Assembly: GCA_900318395.1 (NCBI GenBank)
Contig: ONKL01000031.1
Location: 1 to 39,587 of the forward strand
Origin: an uncultured Prevotella sp.
GTDB taxonomy: Bacteria > Bacteroidota > Bacteroidia > Bacteroidales > Bacteroidaceae
DNA: 39,587 nucleotides
Direction: 5' to 3'
The position numbers were made by a program, and so were the translations under genes. Positions 33,661 through 39,587 of the stretch are shown here, in pieces. Every line of letters starts with the position of its first letter. Within the stretch, counting starts at the first letter, position 1. The notes under the pieces are model-generated. The model was given only the letters and a program-made list of their open reading frames with translations. It was not told the origin of the DNA and did not search any database.

Positions 33661-34785
33661 ATGAAGCGTGATACAACGATATCCATCTGCAAAGGCATTG
33701 CCATTATCCTGATGGTGATAGCCCACGCAGAAGCGCCCGGGTGGCTCTGCAAATTCATCTTCGAATTCCACATGCCCCTCTTCTTTATCACTGCTGGCTA
33801 TTTCTTTTCACTGAGATATCTGGACGACGAGGCGACATTCGTCAAGAAGCGCATCAAGGGACTCTATTGGCCTTTTGTGAAATGGTCGGTATTTTTCCTG
33901 ATCATCCACAACTGGATGTTCGACATCGGAGTACTCAACGAGCGTTACGGCAACGAGATGGGAGGCGTGACCCATCCTTATACTTGGCACCAAATACAGC
34001 AGAATCTCTGGAACATCTTCACGGCAATGGGAGGCTACGACCAGTTCCTATGTGGGGCATTTTGGTTCTTCAGGGGACTCTTTGTGGCCAGTATCCTATA
34101 CCTTATATTATATAAGGTGATCGGCAACCGGAAAGCGACCCCCTACCTCATCTGCCTCCTGATGCTCGTACTTTGTGGCTGGAAGACTCACGAGGGGCTC
34201 AGGATTGTGACACTCGTACAAGGAGGGTATCGCGACATGATGGGATGTTTCTTTTTCGGCTGCGGTTTTATCTTCAGACAATTTGTCGACAGATATAACC
34301 AGTGGGTGTCCCGTTATCATGCTTCTATTTGGTCGACCGCACTCTTTGGAATTGTCGTCGGTCTGTTCTCCGTGTATCTTACAGCCAACATGAACTGGCG
34401 CTCGACATACACCCAGTTCCTGTCGCTGCCCGTTCCCGCCTTACTGGGATTCCTGATGACCTATAACATCAGCAGCTGGATCGACAAGCATGAAGGGAAG
34501 CTCAAGCAATTCCTTACCTACACAGGCGACCATACACTTTATATCTTTATCTTCCACATCGTATCCTACAAGGTGGTCAGCCTGATCAAAATCTGGTACT
34601 ACGGGCTCGACATCCACCAGATAGGATGCCACATGGTGATTCATGAGTACTCTCAGCAGGATTGTTTCTGGATTCTTTATACGATAGCCGGAGTAGGCAT
34701 TCCTTTGGGATTCACCATTCTGAACGATAAGATCAAGGAGAGAATCAGAGAATATAGAGCATCATCTGGATCTCAGGCTCAGTGA
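33661..34785 (+). CDS. Membrane acyltransferase (acyltransferase-3 / fucose-acetylase-like)
   Basis: This 374-residue protein has about ten membrane helices. The N-terminus ISICKGIAIILMVIAHAEAP and FEFHMPLFFITAGYFF is the hallmark of the acyltransferase-3 family; the His in VIAH is the probable catalytic residue, and FxxHMPLFF is typical of members that O-acetylate surface sugars. The acceptor is unknown; a neighbouring Kdo pathway makes a glycolipid or envelope glycan plausible. It starts 3 bp after the PLD-like gene, closing the operon, and its 3' end overlaps the convergent TPR gene by 41 bp. Confidence 0.82.
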   Translation: MKRDTTISICKGIAIILMVIAHAEAPGWLCKFIFEFHMPLFFITAGYFFSLRYLDDEATFVKKRIKGLYWPFVKWSVFFLIIHNWMFDIGVLNERYGNEMGGVTHPYTWHQIQQNLWNIFTAMGGYDQFLCGAFWFFRGLFVASILYLILYKVIGNRKATPYLICLLMLVLCGWKTHEGLRIVTLVQGGYRDMMGCFFFGCGFIFRQFVDRYNQWVSRYHASIWSTALFGIVVGLFSVYLTANMNWRSTYTQFLSLPVPALLGFLMTYNISSWIDKHEGKLKQFLTYTGDHTLYIFIFHIVSYKVVSLIKIWYYGLDIHQIGCHMVIHEYSQQDCFWILYTIAGVGIPLGFTILNDKIKERIREYRASSGSQAQ

Positions 34786-36895
34786 TTCCTTTGGTACGAA
34801 TCAGCGGCATCTCATTCTCGATAATAAACTCCTTGTCGGCACCTGTTTCCTTCAGATAACGGTGGAAACAATCAGCCGCTTCGTCGACATGACCATTAAA
34901 CCATAGGCAATAGCCATAGTTGAGCATATCTTCCTCAGAGGGCTCCTCCATCGAGAGTAAATGCCGATAGAGATGATCGGCCTGCTCGTATTTCCCGTCA
35001 CAGGTTAATGTCCAGGCAAGTACGCGACTCACTTCCTCATCATCAGGTTTCTCATAATTCAGTCGGAATAATACTTTCTCGGCTTCCTCATAACGCCCCA
35101 GATTCGTCTGGCAGACCGCTCTGTTCAGCAGATAGTTCTTCTTCTCTGGTTGGATAGCCACCAATCGGTCATATCGTCCCAAAGCCTCTTCGTATCGTTC
35201 TTCGGCAAACAAGACTCGAGCGTAACTTTTGATGGCCCGCTCGTTATCAGGCTGCAATTCCAACGCCCGGGCATAGCTTTCAAGAGGCTTATAACCCAGA
35301 TAACCCGCCATCATATAGTATTGGAAGTCGCGACGATGCTCGCCGTAGTTCATCAACACAGCTTCAGCCTCTTCCAGTTTCTTCTTCTTAATCAGGAATG
35401 CTGCCATTTCATTGAAGTAGGCCTCCAGATGGGTACTCCTGAATATCGGATTCTTGAAGAAGAGATAGCGCCTCTCATCAGACGAGAAGATTCTCTTGAA
35501 ACAATCTCGGTTGGAGAAAAGCCTGAAGAATCTGTAGATATCCTGCAAATAGATCCTTCGGATATAAGCAGGCTTCTGGGTATCTTCCAACGCTATTTCA
35601 TTGACAACGATTTCCCCCCGATCCATTATTTCACGCATCGACGCAGGAATGCTGTTCATCACCTGAGAGAAAGCCAGCAGGAAAGAATACCTGTCACTGT
35701 TACAGAACGGGCCGTTAGTCAGCATCTTTTGCAGAAATTGGCTATTCTTAAACTTACCCAAAGCCTCCGTAACAACAGGATGTTCAAAATAGAAAGGCAG
35801 GAACCAGTTGGTCAGTTCTGTAAAGAAGGGGTAACGTTTCATCAATGCAAAGCCTCCGAAATAGATATCCGACCCCTGCTTCTGCATGTCGACCATTCGC
35901 TGGAAACTGGCTTCCATCTTCTCCATTTTACTTTCGGTCTCGTCAGGATGCAGAATATCGTTAAGATCATCCTCATCTTGCTCTAAGACACCGTTTTTTG
36001 AAATATGAAGCCCCTGTCCCTTGATGATATCGGGCATGATTTCTTGTTGTATCATTGCAGTATCAACTTCTGCATTGATACAGTAGATGATCTGCTGCTG
36101 AAGTTCAACCAGCTCCTGACAGACAGCCTCGTCTTCGAGAAGTTTCTCCACCAGTTGTACTTTCTCCTCATACAAATTCGCCCCAATCTCAGGATCAATG
36201 GCGAAAACCCATCCTACCAATGCACGTTGGCGTACCGATTCGTCGGTAGACTGCTGATAGACATGTATCAGCATCCGGAATTTGGCCATATCAAACTGAT
36301 TGATGGCTGAGAGCATCACACAACTGATAAGCAACAGCTGGTCATTGATGTCCAACGTCGGCGAGAGCAGCATATCTTCCATCGCAGATGCAAAGCCATC
36401 TGTCCAAAGACCTGTGGTCAGAATATAGTCGCCTAGCACCGCCATCGATTCTTGGTGGCGCGCATAAATGGTGTTCTTCTTGGGTCCTGCAACATGTTCC
36501 GGCTCCAGGTCAGCCATCGCGATGTCGGACACAAACGACTCCAGTTCCTCTCGTATGACCTGTGGAGACCAATCGCGCGGGGTCATGTGAGCCTTCAGCA
36601 TCAATGATGACAGATAGGGAGTGTGACGCACTGTGTAGTTGATGGCAATATTAGAGCACAGCACATACATACGTTGCAACAGGTTATCATAGAGACTGGG
36701 CAACTGTGGGTCCTTGAAACCTCGACGCCAATAGTCGGCCATCAACTGATAGTCGGTTCTGATGGCAAAAAGTCTGTCGGTATTAATCTGATGGGGATGC
36801 ACAGAGAGAAAGGCATCCAGCGTATGTATAGCCTCACCGAGGCGGCGACTCTTCAGGAAGGCGAAGACCTGATTTAGTGATTCACTCTGTACCAT
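34745..36895 (-). CDS. Large TPR-repeat protein
   Basis: This 716-residue protein has no signal peptide or membrane helix. The first 480 residues are helical and not recognised. About 530-700 carry tetratricopeptide-type repeats (RALELQPDNERAIKSYARVL, EEALGRYDRLVAIQPEKK, GRYEEAEKVLFRLNYEKPDD, YEQADHLYRHLLSMEEPSEE), usually a protein-binding scaffold. It follows the substrate-binding-lipoprotein gene by 4 bp, so the two are cotranscribed. Function is unknown. The overlap of its 3' end with the acyltransferase gene is 41 bp. Confidence 0.75.
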   Translation of the reverse strand: MVQSESLNQVFAFLKSRRLGEAIHTLDAFLSVHPHQINTDRLFAIRTDYQLMADYWRRGFKDPQLPSLYDNLLQRMYVLCSNIAINYTVRHTPYLSSLMLKAHMTPRDWSPQVIREELESFVSDIAMADLEPEHVAGPKKNTIYARHQESMAVLGDYILTTGLWTDGFASAMEDMLLSPTLDINDQLLLISCVMLSAINQFDMAKFRMLIHVYQQSTDESVRQRALVGWVFAIDPEIGANLYEEKVQLVEKLLEDEAVCQELVELQQQIIYCINAEVDTAMIQQEIMPDIIKGQGLHISKNGVLEQDEDDLNDILHPDETESKMEKMEASFQRMVDMQKQGSDIYFGGFALMKRYPFFTELTNWFLPFYFEHPVVTEALGKFKNSQFLQKMLTNGPFCNSDRYSFLLAFSQVMNSIPASMREIMDRGEIVVNEIALEDTQKPAYIRRIYLQDIYRFFRLFSNRDCFKRIFSSDERRYLFFKNPIFRSTHLEAYFNEMAAFLIKKKKLEEAEAVLMNYGEHRRDFQYYMMAGYLGYKPLESYARALELQPDNERAIKSYARVLFAEERYEEALGRYDRLVAIQPEKKNYLLNRAVCQTNLGRYEEAEKVLFRLNYEKPDDEEVSRVLAWTLTCDGKYEQADHLYRHLLSMEEPSEEDMLNYGYCLWFNGHVDEAADCFHRYLKETGADKEFIIENEMPLIRTKGITEPEIQMMLYIL

Positions 36896-36899
36896 AGCT

Positions 36900-37817
36900 T
36901 TATTTCTTGGATAACCATTGCTGGGCTCTTTCGATATCTACCTGTCTGGGAGGTGTGGCATGCTGGTATTTCAGCGTATCGGGAAGATTCTTCAGCGTCT
37001 GCTCTGACACAACATAATACTTCCGAATCACATCCCTATAATTTCTCACACCATACTTATTGATAGAATCACAAGCCTCATTATAGCCTTCTAGGAAGAC
37101 TTTCATCTGATGCTGACGATTCTTGTCGTCCATACCCTTTGTGCGGAAAACGAATGCTCCCATCTGCATATCCGACTTACGGGTATCAAACAGCACCTTG
37201 TTCTTTGCCAATATTGCCTGGGTGGCATAAGGCTCTGTCATAAGGAGGGCATCCATCTCATTATTCTCCAACATCTTCAGACGCACATTCACATCATTAA
37301 TCTGAATACGGAACACGCGTTCCGGCTTCAACTTAGCACTGTCGACAACCATATCGCTCAATAAGTCTGTGACAGAGTAACGCGTCATAGCCACCATCTT
37401 ATCGTCCAGATGCTTGAGGTCGTTGATACGCTGCTGACGATTACTGATAAGCAGCCAATAGGCATTTGTCGATGTCCAATACTTAATCGGCACACCCGAT
37501 TTCATCATACGTTCAGCCCTCACCAAGTCAGACACCGAACCTTCCACACGATTACGCATCAGGGCTGTATCACAGTCCATCTGCGCAGTAAACTGCTTCA
37601 AGCGAATATCCACAGCCGTATCGAACAACTGACGTTCCTTTGCCACAAAAACGGGCAGGCAATCGAGCGTCGGCATCACTGCCACCTTCAGGGCTGCGGA
37701 GTCTTCACGGAACAATTTGAGACGCTGAGCCTGATTCAGGCGCTTCGTCTCTTCATACGACTGTCCGCAACCGACAATCAGTGATATAATCGCAACAATC
37801 AGAAATAATCTTCTCAT
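36900..37817 (-). CDS. Substrate-binding-protein-like lipoprotein (NMT1/TauA-type)
   Basis: The 305-residue product begins with a lipoprotein signal (MRRLFLIVAIISLIVGC). The start at 37817 is chosen because the longer frame to 37838 runs into the -7 box and breaks the signal. The mature part resembles the ABC-type periplasmic binding proteins of the NMT1/THI5/TauA kind: LKVAVMPTLDCLPVFVAKERQLF near the N-terminus, and MDALLMTEPYATQAILAK. No permease or ATPase gene is nearby, which argues for a sensing or scavenging role or a distant transporter. The ligand is unknown. Confidence 0.72.
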   Translation of the reverse strand: MRRLFLIVAIISLIVGCGQSYEETKRLNQAQRLKLFREDSAALKVAVMPTLDCLPVFVAKERQLFDTAVDIRLKQFTAQMDCDTALMRNRVEGSVSDLVRAERMMKSGVPIKYWTSTNAYWLLISNRQQRINDLKHLDDKMVAMTRYSVTDLLSDMVVDSAKLKPERVFRIQINDVNVRLKMLENNEMDALLMTEPYATQAILAKNKVLFDTRKSDMQMGAFVFRTKGMDDKNRQHQMKVFLEGYNEACDSINKYGVRNYRDVIRKYYVVSEQTLKNLPDTLKYQHATPPRQVDIERAQQWLSKK

Positions 37818-37825
37818 AACGCGTG

Positions 37826-37833
37826 CAAAGATA
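37826..37833 (-). promoter_or_regulatory. -7 box before the lipoprotein-TPR operon
   Basis: Minus-strand TATCTTTG fits TAnnTTTG and ends 8 bp before the chosen start at 37817, so the transcript would be nearly leaderless. Confidence 0.6.
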
Positions 37834-37841
37834 CACATTTT

Positions 37842-37880
37842 TTTTCACTTTTCACTTTTCACTTTTCATTTTTCACTTTT
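37842..37880. repeat. TTTTCAC simple repeat between divergent genes
   Basis: A run of CACTTTTCACTTTTCA-type units, period about 9 bp, fills the gap between the lipoprotein and radA promoters. Translated, it gives the spurious Phe-rich N-terminus of the extended radA frame. Confidence 0.7.
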
Positions 37881-37886
37881 TTTTCG

Positions 37887-37894
37887 TACCTTTG
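37887..37894 (+). promoter_or_regulatory. -7 box of radA
   Basis: TACCTTTG lies 9 bp before the radA ATG at 37904, again implying a very short leader. The -33 region is within the T-rich repeat and has no exact TTTG. Confidence 0.6.
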
Positions 37895-37903
37895 TTGCCA
37901 ATT

Positions 37904-39289
37904 ATGGCAAAAGATAAAATCGCATACGTTTGCTCCAACTGCGGCCAGGAGTCGCCAAAGTGGATAGGGAAATGCCCCGCTTGTGGGCAGTGGAACACAT
38001 TTCAGGAAGTCCGTATCGCTGCTGACACCAAGCAGAAAGCAGCTACCACAGCTGCGGCTTCTGCTGGTCATGCACTGCGGAAAAACAAGACACTCAGACT
38101 GAAGGACATTTCCGACCACGATGATCCTCGTATAGACATGCATGACGAGGAACTCAACCGCGTGTTAGGTGGCGGTCTTGTTCCTGGTTCCATCGTTCTT
38201 TTAGGCGGAGAACCTGGTATCGGAAAATCTACTCTCTCCCTACAGACCATGCTTCGTCTGCCTGAGAAAAAAATCCTCTACGTCAGTGGTGAGGAAAGTG
38301 CGCACCAGTTGAAGATGCGAGCTAATCGTATCCCGCACGAAGAGAATGACCGTTTCCTGATCCTCTGCGAGAACTCATTAGAGAACATCTTCGATCATAT
38401 CAAAGACGTGCAGCCTGAATTGGTTATTATCGACTCTATACAGACCATCATGACTGAGGACGTGGAGTCGTCTGCAGGTTCTATCGCCCAAGTGCGGGAA
38501 TGTGCCTCATCCTTACTGCGCTTTGCCAAGACCAGCGGCGTTCCCGTCATCCTGATCGGACACATCACCAAGGAAGGAACACTCGCAGGTCCCAAGATCC
38601 TTGAACATATCGTCGACACCGTCATCCAGTTCGAGGGCGACCAGCACTATATGTACCGCATTCTGCGCTCCATGAAGAACCGATTCGGTTCTACAGCAGA
38701 ACTCGGTATCTACGAGATGCAGCAAAGCGGACTCAGACAAGTCTCAAACCCTTCGGAGCTCCTGCTTACACAGGATCACGAAGGATTGTCAGGCGTAGCC
38801 ATCTCCTCAGCCATCGAGGGTGTGCGTCCCTTCCTCGTTGAGACACAGGCCCTTGTCTCCACCGCAGCATACGGTACACCCCAGCGATCAGCGACGGGCT
38901 TCGATCAGCGACGTCTCAACATGCTGCTCGCAGTACTCGAGAAACGTGTGGGATTCAAACTCATGCAAAAGGATGTGTTCATCAATATTGCAGGAGGTCT
39001 GCGCGTGACCGATCTTGCCACCGACCTCTCTGTCATTGCAGCTGTACTATCCTCGAATGTCGACACACCTATCGAAAGTGGATGGTGCATGGCTGGCGAA
39101 GTGGGACTTTCAGGAGAAGTGCGTCCCGTCAATCGCATTGAACAGCGTATTGCAGAGGCCGAGAAATTGGGATTCAGCGACATCATCATCCCCAAATACA
39201 ACCTTCAGGGTTTCGATGCTAAGAAATACCATATCAGCATTCATCCCGTCCGCAAAGTCGAAGAAGCCCTTCGCGAACTCTTTGGATAA
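37904..39289 (+). CDS. radA: DNA repair protein RadA
   Basis: This 461-residue cytoplasmic ATPase helps branch migration during recombinational repair. The start at 37904 is chosen because MAKDKIAYVCSNCG is the family N-terminus; the open frame extends 27 codons upstream into simple repeat and the promoter. A four-Cys zinc finger (CSNCGQESPKWIGKCPACGQW) is followed by a RecA-like core with Walker A GGEPGIGKSTLSLQ, Walker B LVIIDSIQT, the RadA-specific KNRFG loop, and a Lon-protease-like C-terminal domain (about 300-461). A terminator follows. Confidence 0.95.
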   Translation: MAKDKIAYVCSNCGQESPKWIGKCPACGQWNTFQEVRIAADTKQKAATTAAASAGHALRKNKTLRLKDISDHDDPRIDMHDEELNRVLGGGLVPGSIVLLGGEPGIGKSTLSLQTMLRLPEKKILYVSGEESAHQLKMRANRIPHEENDRFLILCENSLENIFDHIKDVQPELVIIDSIQTIMTEDVESSAGSIAQVRECASSLLRFAKTSGVPVILIGHITKEGTLAGPKILEHIVDTVIQFEGDQHYMYRILRSMKNRFGSTAELGIYEMQQSGLRQVSNPSELLLTQDHEGLSGVAISSAIEGVRPFLVETQALVSTAAYGTPQRSATGFDQRRLNMLLAVLEKRVGFKLMQKDVFINIAGGLRVTDLATDLSVIAAVLSSNVDTPIESGWCMAGEVGLSGEVRPVNRIEQRIAEAEKLGFSDIIIPKYNLQGFDAKKYHISIHPVRKVEEALRELFG

Positions 39290-39336
39290 CCATCATGAAG
39301 CATAATATGTAGTGCTATCTGTGGATAACAATTAGG

Positions 39337-39420
39337 AAACACGGAGATGTAGAGACACAGGGAATTATATTAAAAAAGTGAAAAATAAAGAAATCTCTCT
39401 GGTTCTATGTCTCTGTGTTT
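39337..39420 (+). terminator. Probable terminator of radA
   Basis: AAACACGGAGATGTAGA (39337-39353) pairs with 39404-39420 over 17 bp including three G-U pairs, around a 50-nt AT-rich loop, and is followed by CGTTTTTTATTT. The long loop makes it atypical. Confidence 0.5.
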
Positions 39421-39433
39421 CGTTTTTTATTTG

Positions 39434-39441
39434 TAACTTTG
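39434..39441 (+). promoter_or_regulatory. -7 box of pgk
   Basis: TAACTTTG followed by CAG fits the consensus and lies 49 bp before the pgk ATG. No exact -33 TTTG at 19-20 nt. Confidence 0.6.
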
Positions 39442-39490
39442 CAGTCGTATTAAAAAAGCAGTTTTTCACATTATTAATATAAATGCAATT

Positions 39491-39587
39491 ATGACAATCA
39501 ACGAATTCAACTTTGCCGGTAAGAAGGCAATCGTACGTGTAGATTTCAACGTACCCCTCGATGAGAATGGTAAGATCACTGACGACA
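39491..39587 (+). CDS. pgk: Phosphoglycerate kinase, N-terminal fragment cut by the window edge
   Basis: Only the first 32 codons are present. [19 protein letters not shown] is the conserved N-terminal substrate-binding stretch of phosphoglycerate kinase, the glycolytic enzyme that makes ATP from 1,3-bisphosphoglycerate. The rest lies beyond the right edge, so integrity cannot be judged. Confidence 0.93.
   Translation, partial: MTINEFNFAGKKAIVRVDFNVPLDENGKITDD

Noticed and set aside
37823-37903. 27-codon N-terminal extension of RadA
   Set aside because: It translates simple repeat and the -7 box; the zinc-finger N-terminus begins at 37904.

Overview
The window reads as chromosomal DNA of a Bacteroidales bacterium, most likely Prevotella or a close relative. 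Three things point there: promoters of the Bacteroidota type (TTTG, 19-20 nt, TAnnTTTG) before most transcription units, an NDH-1 operon with a fused nuoCD and no nuoEFG, and a mannobiose epimerase / mannosylglucose phosphorylase set like that known from Bacteroides fragilis. No tRNA, rRNA, CRISPR array, insertion sequence or prophage gene was seen.

Layout. (1) 241-10469, minus strand: an 11-subunit respiratory complex I operon, nuoA-B-CD-H-I-J-K-L-M-N, with a clear promoter and a terminator-like hairpin. (2) 10549-12420, plus: an AsmA/TamB-N-like envelope protein. (3) 12414-20165, minus: a beta-mannan utilisation cluster of GH5 mannanase, CE7 esterase, GH26 mannanase, GH130 phosphorylase, GPH symporter and mannobiose 2-epimerase. 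Polymer would be cut and deacetylated outside the cytoplasm, mannobiose imported, epimerised to mannosyl-glucose and phosphorolysed. (4) 20112-23570: a repeat-rich stretch holding a nested palindrome, a candidate small RNA, a cytidylate-kinase-like gene, a 46-bp tandem repeat with a long hairpin, and a type-B carboxylesterase. The two genes here share an exact 37-bp upstream repeat. (5) 23534-26806, plus: a BadF/GlcNAc-kinase-like gene and a large MscS-type channel. (6) 26822-34785, plus: a tightly packed unit of kdsA, kdsD, a one-protein sensor/regulator, a phospholipase-D-like protein and an acyltransferase. (7) 34745-37833, minus: an orphan substrate-binding lipoprotein and a TPR protein. 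(8) 37887-39289, plus: radA, a terminator, then the promoter and first codons of pgk, which runs off the right edge.

The most unusual gene is at 28643-32425. It has the sensor half and the AraC output half of a hybrid two-component system, but the HATPase domain is absent, the phospho-accepting His of the dimerisation helix reads Asp, and the phospho-acceptor Asp of the receiver reads Lys. It appears built to work without phosphotransfer and sits in a unit with Kdo synthesis and membrane-lipid genes. Other points of interest are the two kinds of hairpin repeats, the duplicated promoter, a low-complexity in-frame insertion in kdsD, and a possible small RNA near 20528.
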